Position numbers and translations under genes: made by a program | Assembly (NCBI RefSeq): GCF_030296895.1 | Contig: NZ_AP028022.1 | Location: forward strand, 1,364,001 to 1,428,000 | Reading direction: 5' to 3' | From: Helicobacter felistomachi | GTDB taxonomy: Bacteria; Campylobacterota; Campylobacteria; Campylobacterales; Helicobacteraceae | Length of the DNA stretch: 64,000 bases | Shown: in pieces, positions 18,260 to 27,968 of the stretch | How the letters are laid out: every line of letters begins with the position of its first letter | How positions within the stretch are numbered: the first letter of the stretch is position 1 | Notes under the pieces: generated by a model | Database searches by the model: none | Told to the model about the DNA's origin: nothing | What the model saw: only the letters and a program-made list of their open reading frames with translations

Positions 18260-19472
18260 CTAACCCAAAGCGACAGCTTCTTTAGTAAAAGACTTTAACC
18301 CCGCTCTTAAGATATTCTTGGCGGCATTGATGTCTCTATGCTCTGTGTATCCACATACAAGGCAGCAATACTCTCGATGACTTAGCTTAAGTTGGTGGTT
18401 GATATTTCCGCAATGATGACAAGTTTTACTCGTGTATTGCGGAGGGACTTTCACAAAAGGTTTGCCATTGTGCTGTTGTTTGTATTCTAAGAATTTAGTG
18501 ATTTGGTAGAATGAGGCATTGAGGATAGACCTATTCAAGCCACCCTTTTGTTTCACATTTTTGAGTTTAGCTCGCTTTGTCATATTCTTGACTTGCAAGT
18601 CCTCAACGACTGCCAATTCAAACTTGTCAGAAAGTCCGCTTGTGATTTTGTGATACCTATCCTCTTTTTGAGATTTGGATTTAGTAAAAATGGCATTCAA
18701 AGAATTTTGGCATTTGTAAAAATTCCTTCCTAGTTTTGTTTTGGTCTGTTTGGACTTTAAACCCTACGGCTCTGTTTTCTTTGTAGTCTTTAAAGGCTAA
18801 ATCGTATTTGGCTAAGTTAAATGTCTTAGAGTATGTGGGGATGAGAGTCCCATCACTTAAAGCAATGTCATGGATATTCAAATCTAAACCTATGGCTTTG
18901 TCTTGTTGGTTTAAAGTCTTTAAAGGTGTGATGTCCTTATGGTATTCCACACCAAAGCTCACAAAATAGCGTCCATTCAAACAAGAAAAAGTGATTTGTT
19001 TAATGGTGCAATCTTTGGGCAAATCCCTAGACTAGCGCACCTTAAAGTCTTGGCGCATGAGTCTTAAAATCTTAAAGCGTGTGTTGCAATCTTTAATGGA
19101 GTAACCTTGATTGTTCCAATTGAAACTTTGTTTAGTAATCTTGGAGTTTTTAAATCTAGGGAAACCTCTATCTTTGAGGGTTAAAGCACTTTTGAGGGCC
19201 TTTTGGGCGTTGATACGGCTTTGTTGCGCCACGACACTAGAAAAATTTAAATCTCTTTGCTTGAGATGGTACTTGACCTTTGTATCTAGGGCACTAGAAC
19301 TTAACCACCGCCTTTGGCTTTTCTCTAGAGTTTTGTTGGTGTTGTATTGCTCTTGTTGCAAGTTTAGGCAGATGTGATAGGCTTGGTTGTAAACGAAAAA
19401 ATGGTGCTTGAGTCAAGCCTTTTGCTCTTTTGTAGGGAACAAGCAGTATTTAAAGCCCTTATTGATCCGCAC
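18260..19472 (-). pseudogene. tnpB: TnpB (RuvC-like RNA-guided nuclease) of IS200/IS605, broken
   Basis: TnpB is the RNA-guided nuclease of these elements. The N-terminus begins with GTG at 19472 (INKGFKYCLFPTKEQ) and hits TGA at 19413-19415 in place of a tryptophan-like codon. The frame continues to a TAG at 19032-19034 (KVR-stop-SRDLPKDC, again a likely TGG change), then to a frameshift near 18700. The last frame (18700-18260) carries the final RuvC parts. The catalytic Asp (IGLDLNIHD), Glu (LAVVEDLQV) and last Asp (HRDINAAKNIL), plus the zinc finger (CHHCG ... CLVCG), are still present across the fragments. Three lesions make it non-functional as a single protein. Confidence 0.85.
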
Positions 19473-19507
19473 TCCTGAGTTTAGCACAATTATATTAATA
19501 TTGGTCT

Positions 19508-19901
19508 ATGAGAAAAATTGATGATGTAAGGCACGGTGGACACTGTGTTTTTGTCTTGCATATGCATTTGGTGTTTATAACTAAGTATAGGCGTAAGGCT
19601 TTCAGCAAAGAGGTGATAGATTTTCTAGGCAAAGTCTTTAAAAAAGTGTGTGAGGACTTTGAAAGCGAGTTAGTAGAGTTTGATGGAGAGTCTGTACCCG
19701 TCCAAAGTAAGCATTTCTAAGCTAGTCAATTCTTTAAAGGGTGTGAGTTCTAGGAGAGCGCGTACCCAGCAGTTTAAGAGTATTTGTAATACATTGTGGG
19801 GCAATCACTTGTGGTCGCCTAGTTATTTTGCCGGCAGTTGTGGCGGCGCTCCTTTGGAGCTGATTAAACGTTATATTCAAGAACAAGAAACACCTATCTA
19901 A
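19508..19901 (+). pseudogene. tnpA: TnpA (Y1 HUH transposase) of IS200/IS605, internal deletion
   Basis: The N-terminal half from ATG 19508 reads HMHLVFITKYRRKAF and ends in ...SELVEFDGES. The C-terminal half, in another frame, reads YPSKVSISKLVNSLKGVSSR ... SYFAGSCGGAPLELIKRYIQEQ, with the catalytic-tyrosine helix intact. Between them, near 19690, the usual DHVHLLV segment is missing, so the HUH metal-binding motif is gone and the frame is shifted. The reconstructed protein is otherwise about the normal 140-150 residue size. It cannot be an active transposase. Confidence 0.85.
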
Positions 19902-19943
19902 GTTGTATTGGTCACTGGTTACTTAGCGTTTAGGCGCTTACAT

Positions 19944-19963
19944 CTCCGCCCTGAAGGGCGGAG
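19944..19963. repeat. Subterminal hairpin at the tnpA end of the insertion element
   Basis: Perfect 8-bp stem CTCCGCCC/GGGCGGAG with a TGAA loop, followed by TTTTACGCGC. It lies 43 nt beyond the tnpA stop and fits the left-end hairpin that the single-strand transposase recognises. Confidence 0.6.
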
Positions 19964-19984
19964 TTTTACGCGCGGGTAGGTAAG

Positions 19985-20385
19985 TTGGCCAAAAGTTGCC
20001 AATGCGCGTTGGTCTCAACTGATTAGTCTATTAAAACACAAAGCTGATTGGAAAGGCAAAACTTTGCCAAAGATTGACCAATACTTTCCCAGCTCTCAAA
20101 TCTGCGGCACTTGTGGGAGCAACACTGATAAAAAGCCACTGCGTCTTAGAAATTTTGTCTGCCCATGTTGTCAAACACTCCACCTTAAGAGACCTCAATG
20201 CGCGCATCAATATGAGAAACTATGCTGTGGAAGCAAGTGCAACGCTTGCCCCTCTCACGTGGCTGTCACCAAGTATGGCTACATGTGGTTTTGAGCACTG
20301 GCAAGAGCGTACCAAACCACGCCTAACTAAACTTAAAAACTCTTGTCCGCTTTTAAAGCAGTTCCACTTAGCCATCTTGAGATGA
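19985..20385 (+). pseudogene. Second, unrelated TnpB (OrfB) 3' remnant
   Basis: Reading from 19985 gives SWPKVANARWSQLISLLK, then KTLPKIDQYFPSSQICGTCG and FVCPCCQTLH, which are the late RuvC helix and zinc finger of an OrfB/TnpB protein. A frameshift near 20190 moves to RDLNARINMRNYAVEA, which contains the last catalytic Asp. The sequence differs clearly from the TnpB at 18260-19472 and lies on the opposite strand, so it belongs to another element. Only the last third survives. The remaining 90 nt before hypE hold nothing I recognise. Confidence 0.7.
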
Positions 20386-20475
20386 TGAAATGGGTTTATC
20401 ATGGCTAAATCCACATTAGAATCGGGCAAGAGTTTTAAAAACCCAAAGGCATCTAAAGAGTTGTTAACTTAGCAT

Positions 20476-21465
20476 CTAACAAATCCTAGGCAACAGCTCG
20501 CCCTCTAGCATGTCTAAAGGCCGCTTAGAGCCCCAAGGGGTTTTTAAAGACACGCCACACCCGCCCACAACCTGCCCGATGATGCGTGCCTCCTTAGCGC
20601 CTCCCTCCTGCAAAAGAGCACAAATTTTAGGTGCATCGCCCGCTTCAACACCCAACACACACATCCCCTCATTCGCCAAAACATAGGGCTCTAAGCCCAA
20701 AATCTCACACACCCCTCTAACCCCCTCCAAAATGGGGATTTTCTCCTCTTCTACTTCTATCCCCACGCCTGAACTTTGTGCCCACTCGTGCAAGACGGAT
20801 GCTAACCCCCCCCTTGTCGCATCCCTTAGAGCGTGGAGTTTGCATCCACTCTTAAAAATGGGCTCTAACAAGGGGAATAATTGCCGACAATCGCTTTTTA
20901 AAGGGGTGTTTAGTTGGACTTCGGCACGCTGGGCAAAGATCAACGCCCCGTGTGTGCCGACAGATCCGCTCACAATAATGGTTTGCCCCTCTTTTAAATT
21001 TTTTGCACTTAAGTTTGGATAAAGCACGGGGCCTAAGGCGGTGGTGTTGATAAAAATTTTATCCACACAACCCCTAGGCACGACTTTCGTGTCTAAAGAG
21101 AGCAGTTTGAGCCCGCCTAAGTGTAGTTGTTCTTTAATCGAGCTCAAAATTTGTTGCAATAACTTGATTTCCAGCCCCTCTTCTAAGATAAAGCCCATGC
21201 TTAGATACTCTGGGCGTGCGCCGCCCATTGCGACATCGTTTGCACTCCCACACACGCAAAGCTTGCCAATGTCTCCCCCTTTAAAGATAGGCGGGTCGAT
21301 CACAAAGCTATCGGTGCTCACAGCGGTTGTCCCTTTAGCCTTAAACACCCCTGCATCTTCACCCTCAGCCACTAAAAAATCTTGCAAATAGGGCTTAAAG
21401 ACTCGATCGACAAAGTCTCGACCTTCCTTGCCCCCATTGCCACAACTCAAACCCACAACTTGCAT
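20476..21465 (-). CDS. hypE: [NiFe]-hydrogenase maturation protein HypE
   Basis: HypE accepts a carbamoyl group from HypF on its C-terminal cysteine and dehydrates it to the cyanide ligand of the NiFe centre. The 329-residue product ends in PRIC, the required C-terminal tetrapeptide. AIRS/PurM-type motifs are visible: CVCGSANDVAMGGARPEYL, VSGSVGTHGALIFAQR and LRDATRGGLASVLHEWA. A G8 run in the TRGGL codons (20806-20813) is in frame. The gene follows hypF by 10 nt, matching the functional pair and the order I recall from H. pylori. Confidence 0.95.
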   Translation of the reverse strand: MQVVGLSCGNGGKEGRDFVDRVFKPYLQDFLVAEGEDAGVFKAKGTTAVSTDSFVIDPPIFKGGDIGKLCVCGSANDVAMGGARPEYLSMGFILEEGLEIKLLQQILSSIKEQLHLGGLKLLSLDTKVVPRGCVDKIFINTTALGPVLYPNLSAKNLKEGQTIIVSGSVGTHGALIFAQRAEVQLNTPLKSDCRQLFPLLEPIFKSGCKLHALRDATRGGLASVLHEWAQSSGVGIEVEEEKIPILEGVRGVCEILGLEPYVLANEGMCVLGVEAGDAPKICALLQEGGAKEARIIGQVVGGCGVSLKTPWGSKRPLDMLEGELLPRIC

Positions 21466-21475
21466 GCCTACCCTT

Positions 21476-23661
21476 TTAACGAATTTGCCACAAAATGCGC
21501 TTGCCCCAAAGCCAAAGCCCCATCTGTGGGGGTAAAAGCGCAGGCAAAAAGAACACCCTCTTTTTAAAAATTTCTTTGATAGTGTCGCCTAGCAGGCGGT
21601 TTAAAAACACCCCCCCGCCTAAGAGTAAAGGCAAGCTGTAGCGCATGGACAGGCTTAGGGCGATGTGGGCTAGGGTGTTGTGGAATTTCTTAGCCACCAA
21701 AGCGTAACGCTCGGCTAAAATGTCTGCCTCCATGGCTTTTAGCATGGGGGCGATTAAAATGTCTTGTTGGATAGCAAAGGGGTAGGCATCTGTGCTGTTG
21801 TGGGTGTTAGCTAGGCTTTCTAATTGCATAGCGCTTTGGGCTTCATAAGTGTTGAGCCCGCCCACTTTGCAAAAGCTCGCCACAGCGTCGAATAGACGCC
21901 CCACAGAAGTGCTAGGGATTGTGGCGATTTGTTTAGCCAGTAAAGTGGCGATGTTTTGTGCTTTTGTGGGCTCTAAAAGCAAGGGGGCAAAGGCTAGATT
22001 GTGCTGGCATGCCAAAGCGTAGCCTATGCTGTTAGAATCTTTTAACAACACTTCAGAACTGGGTAAAAGGGTGGCTTGTAAGCTATGTAGATGTTTGGTG
22101 TGGAAGTGGCCTTTGTTGTAGGTGGCTAAAAAGACTTCCCCGCCCCAAAGGCTTTTTGCTTGCGACAGCCCAAAGCCATCGCAAATAAAAGCGATCACGG
22201 CCTGCCTATCTTTAAAGGGATGTTTTAATCCCCACTCGGCCAATAAGGCGTGTAAATGGGCGTGGTGGTGTTGCACTTCTCTAAAATGGGTGTTTTGTGC
22301 TTTACCTATTTGGCTAGAGAGATAGCGTGGGTGCAAATCTATCCCCACAATTTCGGGTTTGTGGTAAAGCTTTGTGTAAAAATTTAAAGCTTGTTGGTAG
22401 CGTCCACAGCTCTCAGTGCTAGAAAGTCCACTAAGTTCTGGCGTAACCAAACAGCCTCTATGGATAAAACATAAATTTGCCTTGTTGTGTCCGCCCATAC
22501 CCAAAGTGTTTTTGGGAGCACTTAAGGGCAGGTGCAAGGGGGCAAAGCCTCTAGCTAGGCGCACAAGGCGCATTTGCCCCGCCACAAGGCGCACCACACT
22601 GTCGTCTATGCCGTGCAAAATGGGGCGGTTGTGTGTTAAAACGCACAGATGAGGCAATTTGGCTTGCAATTCTTTGAAATCCGTGATGATCGGCTCACCC
22701 TTTAAATTTGCGCTGGTAAAGACGATAGCCCTAACTTTTTGTAAAACCAAATGGTGTAAAGCCGTGTAGGGCAAGAGCACGCCCAAAGTGTCTAGATTAG
22801 GGGCTAAGTGGTCATAAAGATTTGTCTTTTTTTGGGCGAGCACTATGGGGGCTTCTTTGGACCTTAGGGCTTTTAGCTCTAGAGGGCTTAAATACACGCC
22901 TTTTAACGCCTCTTGTGTATTGGCAACCATTAAAGCTAAAGGTTTAAAGGGGCGGGTTTTGAGTGTGCGGATTTGCTCTATGGCTTCTTTATTTGTGGCT
23001 AGAGCGGTGAGCGCAAAGCCCCCACGCCCTTAAGTGCCACCACCTCCCCCCTTTTTAGGGCATTGATGGTTTTCTTTAGGGCGTTTTCATGCTTTGTGCC
23101 CTCTTTGTCGTAAAAGCTTAAAGTGATGGGACATTTGGGGCAACTTAAAGTTTGGGCGAAAAAACGCCGACTTGTGGAGTCGTTATAATCCTTAGCGCAA
23201 TCTTTACAGAGTTGAAAATCCTTCATAGAAGTTTGGGGGCGATCGTAGGGCAAACTCTCAAGCAAACTGAAACGCGGTCCGCAATGGGCGCACGCCGTGA
23301 AAGGGTAGCGATAAAAACGGCTTTTGGGGTCTTTCGTGTCCTTTAAACAACTTTGACAAATGGCTAAATCCAGGGGCAAATTGTCTTTTAGACTTAAATC
23401 CACCCCCCGACTTGGGGCGATGTAAAAGGCGCAATCTTGATAGGGCGTGTCTTCTTGGCTAATGCTTGTGATGTGGGCTTTGTTAGGCTTGTGCTCCAAC
23501 TCTTTTAAAAACGCCTTTAAATGCGCCTTTTCTAGCACCACCTCCACCTGTCCACCCACATTGCAGACAAAGCCCTTTGTGCCTAGTTTCTTAGCGGTGT
23601 TGTAAACAAAGGGGCGAAAGCCCACACCCTGCACCCGTCCGCTGATGATGAGCTTAACCAA
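21476..23661 (-). pseudogene. hypF: Carbamoyltransferase HypF (single frameshift)
   Basis: HypF uses carbamoyl phosphate and ATP to carbamoylate HypE. Starting at 23661, residues 1-90 form an acylphosphatase domain (IISGRVQGVGFRPFVYNTA). Two zinc-finger modules follow (CQSCLKD ... CAHCGP and CKDCAKD ... CPKC), then the YrdC-like domain and the Kae1-like C-terminal domain (HHHAHLHALLAEWG, GGGVFLNRLL). The frame breaks in the C5 run at 23019-23023: one more base restores VALKGVGGFALTALATNKE. Repaired length is about 728 residues, normal for HypF. Hydrogenase is important for gastric helicobacters, so an assembly error is plausible. Confidence 0.88.
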
Positions 23662-23667
23662 AGTGCC

Positions 23668-24667
23668 CTAGTAAAGTTGCATAGTGGCGCAGTGCAAACT
23701 CCCCTTTTGGCGAATCAGCACAGAGCAATCCACGCCCACAACCTCAACCCCTGTGTGATTCTCTAGGATTTGCAGTGCTTTGTTGTCGGCGGGGTCGTCA
23801 TAGGTGGGGACAAACAGAACCTTTTGGTTGTTATTATTCACCCATAAAAAGTTCGCGTAAGTGGCAGGAAGGCGGGTGTCTTGATAAATTTTGGGACTAG
23901 GCATGGGTAAAGGCAAGAGTTCATACTTTTCCCCCTCTATATTTCTAAAGTGGCGTAATTGCGCCTCCATGTTCTTTAAATTGTCGTAGTGCGGGTCGTT
24001 TCTATCATCGCAGCGCACATAGGCAATCGTATTTGAGTCTAAAAAGCGTGCCAAAGTGTCTATATGCCCGTCTGTGTCATCCCCCTCTAGCGGTTGCACA
24101 TCCAGCCATAAAATCTGTTGCGCCCCGAGCTCTTGTTTTAAAACCCCTGCGATTTGGGCTTGGTCAAAATTAGGGTTGCGATCGGGGTTTAAAAGACAAG
24201 AAGTGGTGGTTAAGATCGTCCCCGCTCCATCGCTCTCTACACTCCCCCCTTCTAACACGAAGTTGACAAAACGCAGGGGGTGCTTTAACAATCCCTTTTG
24301 GGCGAGCTTGGAGCTGATCGCATTGTCTAAGTGGGCTTGGTATTTGCCCCCACGCGTTAAAGATAAAATCTAAATAAAGGGCGATGCCATTTGTTTCCAC
24401 GCACAAAGGACCAAAATCGCGCGCCCATGTATCGTTGCTATCACACAAGGCGATCTGCACTTGGCTCATTGTGGCTAGGCGATCTTGGCTTTCAGTGTCG
24501 TTAGGATGCACGCAAACAATCATTTCTTGGTAGTAGCTCAAAGCGTTAATGATGTTGATAAAGCACGCCTGCGCCTCGTCCAAATACGCCCCCCAATCTG
24601 TGGCAGCGTGCGGATATGCCATTAAAACGGCTGTTTGCTCTTCCCACTCGGCCTTTAATCTCTTCAT
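23668..24667 (-). pseudogene. aguA: Agmatine deiminase (single frameshift)
   Basis: A guanidino-group-modifying enzyme that hydrolyses agmatine to N-carbamoylputrescine and ammonia. From ATG 24667 the N-terminal half reads MKRLKAEWEEQTAVLMAYPH and CDSNDTWARDFGPL (substrate Asp/Arg). The second half reads FVLEGGSVESDGAG, TDGHIDTLARFL and ends with the nucleophilic cysteine in KGSLHCATMQ. A missing base in the C5 run at 24347-24351 separates them; one more G on the coding strand restores IFNAWGGKYQAHLDNAI. Repaired length is about 332 residues. It lies 6 nt upstream of hypF in the same direction. It could feed putrescine to the carboxyspermidine pathway. Confidence 0.87.
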
Positions 24668-24680
24668 AGCGTCCCTTTAG

Positions 24681-24686
24681 TATAAT
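24681..24686 (+). promoter_or_regulatory. -10 promoter element (TATAAT) for tsaD
   Basis: A perfect TATAAT lies 43 nt upstream of the tsaD ATG, in the 61-nt divergent spacer with aguA. The spacer is too short for two fully separate promoters, so the divergent promoter for aguA probably overlaps this one. Confidence 0.5.
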
Positions 24687-24695
24687 GCTAGATAT

Positions 24696-24721
24696 TATAG
24701 CGCACAAGTATAGCGCACAAG
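24696..24721 (+). repeat. 13-bp perfect tandem duplication in the tsaD leader
   Basis: The unit TATAGCGCACAAG occurs twice back to back (24696-24708 and 24709-24721). The end of the second copy supplies the AAGGAG ribosome site for the ATG at 24729. It looks like a recent duplication in the 5' leader. Confidence 0.85.
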
Positions 24722-24728
24722 GAGTATC

Positions 24729-25748
24729 ATGTTGCTTGGCATTGAGAGCAGTTGCGATGACAGCGCGCTTGCGCTCACGGACCTGTGTAGCGCCAAATTG
24801 TGTTGGCACTCTAAAATCTCTCAAGAGAGCGCACATAGCCCCTATGGGGGCGTGGTGCCTGAACTTGCCTCGCGCCTACACGCGCTAAACCTCCCCCTTT
24901 TAGCCCAAAGGGCAAAGGACTTTTTAGGTGATTTTCATGCGCTTAAGGCCATTGCCATCACCGCCTGTCCCGGTCTTAGCGTAACACTCTTAGAGGGGCT
25001 TATGCTGGCTAAAGCTCTAGCTTTGGGGCTAAAAATCCCCTTAATCTCCATAGACCACCTGCAAGCACATATCTTTTCGCTCTTCATTGATAGGCCTTTG
25101 GTGTTCCCCCTAAGTGTGTTGCTCGTGTCGGGCGGACACACTTTAATCATAGAAGCCCACAGCCCCAAAGACATGAAAATCGTTGCCAAAAGCATGGACG
25201 ACAGTCTAGGCGAAAGCTTTGACAAGGTGTCTAAAATGCTAGGTTTAGGCTATCCGGGTGGGCCTGTCGTAGAAAGATTAGCCAAAGCTTGCCCCCCCCA
25301 AGAAGCCTTAAACTTCACCCTCCCGCTTAAAGACCACAAGGGTTTAGCGTTTAGCTTTTCGGGACTGAAAAACGCCGTGCGTTTGGCTATTTTGCAAGAG
25401 AGAGAAAGGGGAAGTTTAAGCGAGAGTTTTAAAGCCCGCTTGTGTGCCGGGTTTCAAAAGACAGCCACCGCCCACTTGCTCCAAAATTTACGCCGCCATT
25501 TGGCAAACAGCCCCATTAAAACTTTGGGGCTTGTGGGGGGGGTGAGCGCAAATGCTTATATAAGAGAGTGCATAAACACCCTTTGTGAAGAGTTTGGGTG
25601 TGGTTTGCTCTTAGCCCCCTTAGAGTTTTGCAGCGACAATGCAGCGATGGTGGCGCGGCTGGGCGTGGAGTGCTATAAAAATAAAGATTTTTCCCCAATA
25701 CACGCCCTAGACATCAGCCCACACACCTATTTACCCTATGTGGGTTGA
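24729..25748 (+). CDS. tsaD: tRNA N6-adenosine threonylcarbamoyltransferase TsaD
   Basis: TsaD transfers the threonylcarbamoyl group to A37 of ANN-decoding tRNAs. The 339-residue protein begins LLGIESSCDDSALAL, has the metal-binding pair in SIDHLQAHIFSLF (about 109-114), ATP-binding glycines in LLVSGGHTLI, the switch GESFDKVSKMLGLGYPGGP, and the late Asp in EFCSDNAAMVA. Its length is normal for bacterial TsaD. It is divergent from aguA with a strong ribosome site AAGGAG. A C8 run (25292-25299) coding for Pro-Pro is in frame. Confidence 0.97.
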   Translation: MLLGIESSCDDSALALTDLCSAKLCWHSKISQESAHSPYGGVVPELASRLHALNLPLLAQRAKDFLGDFHALKAIAITACPGLSVTLLEGLMLAKALALGLKIPLISIDHLQAHIFSLFIDRPLVFPLSVLLVSGGHTLIIEAHSPKDMKIVAKSMDDSLGESFDKVSKMLGLGYPGGPVVERLAKACPPQEALNFTLPLKDHKGLAFSFSGLKNAVRLAILQERERGSLSESFKARLCAGFQKTATAHLLQNLRRHLANSPIKTLGLVGGVSANAYIRECINTLCEEFGCGLLLAPLEFCSDNAAMVARLGVECYKNKDFSPIHALDISPHTYLPYVG

Positions 25749-25802
25749 TTTTATTTGCTATGCTACGATAGGCGTTTATCATTTGTAATACGAGGAGTGT
25801 AA

Positions 25803-27398
25803 GTGTTTAAGAGTTTGCAAACCCGGGCTTTAACATACTTGGTGATTTTACTCAGCCTCTTTGCGCTGCTGATCTTTATGTTGATCCAAAGAGATTACGC
25901 AAATTTGGCCGAAGCACAGGGCAAAGCTGTGGCTAAAAGCATCAACGCTTCCATCATCAACACCATTGTGCAAGCCATCACAGTGGGGACAACCAAAGCC
26001 ATTTATAAAGCCATAGACGACAGCAACAAACTACCGGGCGTTAAAATGAAATTTTACCCCGGACAGGGCGACATCAAGCTTTTTGCCTTAAACACGGAGT
26101 TTACAAAGGACCCACGTATCCGCAACTATTTCAATAACCCAAACACCCCTCAAGAAGTGGTGGTGGAGGGCAAGGGCAATGGGCGGCATGTGTTGGTTTT
26201 GCAGCCTTTGGTGGGCGATGCGACTTGCATAAAATGCCATGTCAACAACAAGCCAGGAGACATGATTGGGGTGATGGAGGTTAAGCTCTCATTAGAGCAG
26301 GCCTACAACAACGCCAACGTCTCTAGTATAAAAACCCTCTCGTGGATGGTCAGCATTTCTATCGTCATCATTCTTTTGCTCTTATTTGTGGTGCAAAAAC
26401 AAGTCGTGCGCCCCTTAAACCGCTTGAAAAACACCGCCAAGGATTTGGTGTCCTCGCAAGAAGCGGATTTAACGCGCCGTTTAAACATTGTAGGCAGCGA
26501 TGAGATCGCTGCGGTTTCCTCTAACGTGGACCAATTCATCGCCAAAATTGCCGGGATCGTTTCCATCGGTAAGGGCATTGTGGAGGACAACAACCAAGTG
26601 GGGCAGGCCTTGAGAGAATCCACGGGCCGGTTAAAAGAAGCGGGACGCAAGGAATTAGATTCGGTGGAAAACCTAAAAGCCATTAACCAAGAAGCTGGAG
26701 AGAGCTTGCGCCTTGCGCAAAACAACCTGAGCGAAACGATCGCCAATTTAGACGCCACCGACATCATCCTAAACGAGTTTGTCACGAAAATCCAAAACTC
26801 TGTGGATTCGATCTTAGTGTCCGTGCAAATGCAACAAGAGATCGCCACAGACTCAAGTGCCCTTGTCAAACATGCCTCTGAGATTAAAAATGTCCTCTCC
26901 ATCATTGAGGAAATTGCCAACCAAACAAATTTATTGGCTCTAAACGCCGCCATTGAAGCAGCTAGAGCCGGAGAACACGGACGGGGCTTTGCGGTGGTTG
27001 CCGATGAAGTGCGTAATTTGGCCGAAAAAACACAAAAGTCTTTAGGCGAGATCACCGCCATGGTGAATATGGTGACTCAAAGCATTGAGAACATGGGCGA
27101 ACGGGTACAAAATGGAGCGATGCAGTCGCAAGAAGTGTCTGAAAAAACTTCTCTGCTCATCACGGATGCGCAAAACGCAAAGGACAATTTAGTCCAAACC
27201 AAAAAGAAGTCTCAAAACACCGTGGAGCAGAATAAGGTCGTGGTGGCAAAAATGGAAGAGTTGAACCATGTCATCAACGAATTCATCCAAATCTTTGCGC
27301 AAGTCAAGGAAGTGCGCAACAATTTAGAGAACCACAGCACCCAAATTGTACAGAAAAACCAAGAACTGGCTGGGGAGTTCCAAAAGTTCAAGGTCTAA
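25803..27398 (+). CDS. Methyl-accepting chemotaxis protein with CxxCH heme-type sensor domain
   Basis: A 531-residue membrane chemoreceptor. Residues about 8-30 form the first membrane segment. The periplasmic domain (about 31-175) contains CIKCH at about 142-146, a c-type heme attachment motif as in Tll0287-like sensor domains. The second membrane segment is about 178-200, followed by a HAMP region and a signalling domain with the highly conserved hairpin tip ([20 protein letters not shown], residues about 370-395). The start is GTG at 25803 after CGAGGAGTG. Family knowledge suggests redox or energy sensing, but ligand and heme loading are inferred. The comF-like gene begins directly at its stop. 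Confidence 0.88.
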   Translation: MFKSLQTRALTYLVILLSLFALLIFMLIQRDYANLAEAQGKAVAKSINASIINTIVQAITVGTTKAIYKAIDDSNKLPGVKMKFYPGQGDIKLFALNTEFTKDPRIRNYFNNPNTPQEVVVEGKGNGRHVLVLQPLVGDATCIKCHVNNKPGDMIGVMEVKLSLEQAYNNANVSSIKTLSWMVSISIVIILLLLFVVQKQVVRPLNRLKNTAKDLVSSQEADLTRRLNIVGSDEIAAVSSNVDQFIAKIAGIVSIGKGIVEDNNQVGQALRESTGRLKEAGRKELDSVENLKAINQEAGESLRLAQNNLSETIANLDATDIILNEFVTKIQNSVDSILVSVQMQQEIATDSSALVKHASEIKNVLSIIEEIANQTNLLALNAAIEAARAGEHGRGFAVVADEVRNLAEKTQKSLGEITAMVNMVTQSIENMGERVQNGAMQSQEVSEKTSLLITDAQNAKDNLVQTKKKSQNTVEQNKVVVAKMEELNHVINEFIQIFAQVKEVRNNLENHSTQIVQKNQELAGEFQKFKV

Positions 27399-27956
27399 AT
27401 GCGCTGTTTTAGCTGCGGGGTGTGGAGTTTTAAACCCCTTTGCAAGCACTGCTACACTGAGCTAGCCCCGCGTCTACAGACCCACAGACTAGAGCACATC
27501 CCCGTTTTGAGCTTTTATACCTATGATGACATTGAGCTGCTGTTAAAGAGCAAATACAGCCTTGTAGGCAGCCGCCTTTTGCCCCTTTTGGCCTCAAGGG
27601 TGCAGAGCTTGTTAAAGCCATTGCTACAAGAGTCGCTTTATGCCCTGCCCATTGACGATCACATCAAGCGGGGCTATTCCCACACCGCCGCCATCGCCCG
27701 CGCGCTCTGCGCTAACAGCCCTTGCAAACCCGTTTATAACAAATTACGCGCCATAAAAAACATCACCTACGCCGGGCAAAGTTTGGAGTTTCGCAAGCAA
27801 AACCCCAAGGGTTTTGTTTTTAAAGGCGATTCTCGTTTGGCTTACTTTTTGGTGGATGATGTCTTAACTACAGGCACGACCCTACGCCAAGCGATTCAAA
27901 CCCTCAAAGCGGCGGGGGCAAAAGTCGCCTTTGCGCTGGTGCTAGCAAAAGCCTAG
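27399..27956 (+). CDS. ComF family phosphoribosyltransferase-like protein
   Basis: A 185-residue ComFC-type protein. The N-terminus has a zinc-ribbon pattern (CFSCG and CKHCY). The middle holds LYALPIDDHIKRGYSHTAAI, and the end holds the PRPP-binding loop FLVDDVLTTGTTLR. The family is linked to DNA uptake in naturally competent bacteria, including H. pylori. Its exact biochemical role is not settled. The ATG follows the chemoreceptor stop directly, so the two are co-transcribed. The convergent regulator gene starts 12 nt beyond its stop. Confidence 0.85.
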   Translation: MRCFSCGVWSFKPLCKHCYTELAPRLQTHRLEHIPVLSFYTYDDIELLLKSKYSLVGSRLLPLLASRVQSLLKPLLQESLYALPIDDHIKRGYSHTAAIARALCANSPCKPVYNKLRAIKNITYAGQSLEFRKQNPKGFVFKGDSRLAYFLVDDVLTTGTTLRQAIQTLKAAGAKVAFALVLAKA

Positions 27957-27968
27957 CATCCGTAAAAC

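Larger units (their letters stand above)
18157..19980. mobile_element. Inactive IS200/IS605-family insertion element (tnpB and tnpA divergent)
   Basis: The element carries a minus-strand tnpB and a plus-strand tnpA, with starts 35 nt apart. Strong palindromes lie near both ends: CCTCCC-TAAA-GGGAGG at 18169-18184 and CTCCGCCC-TGAA-GGGCGGAG at 19944-19963. Subterminal hairpins of this kind are the ends recognised by HUH transposases, and the family leaves no target duplication. Both genes are broken (two nonsense codons and a frameshift in tnpB, an internal deletion in tnpA), so the copy is dead. Exact ends are estimated from the hairpins. Confidence 0.72.

Noticed and set aside
16599-20475. 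Possible CRISPR array in the accessory region
   Set aside because: Palindromes are present, but no regularly spaced direct repeats with unique spacers were found.
26303-27061. A 252-residue open frame antisense to the chemoreceptor gene
   Set aside because: It lies wholly within a clear receptor gene and its composition is typical of an antisense shadow.
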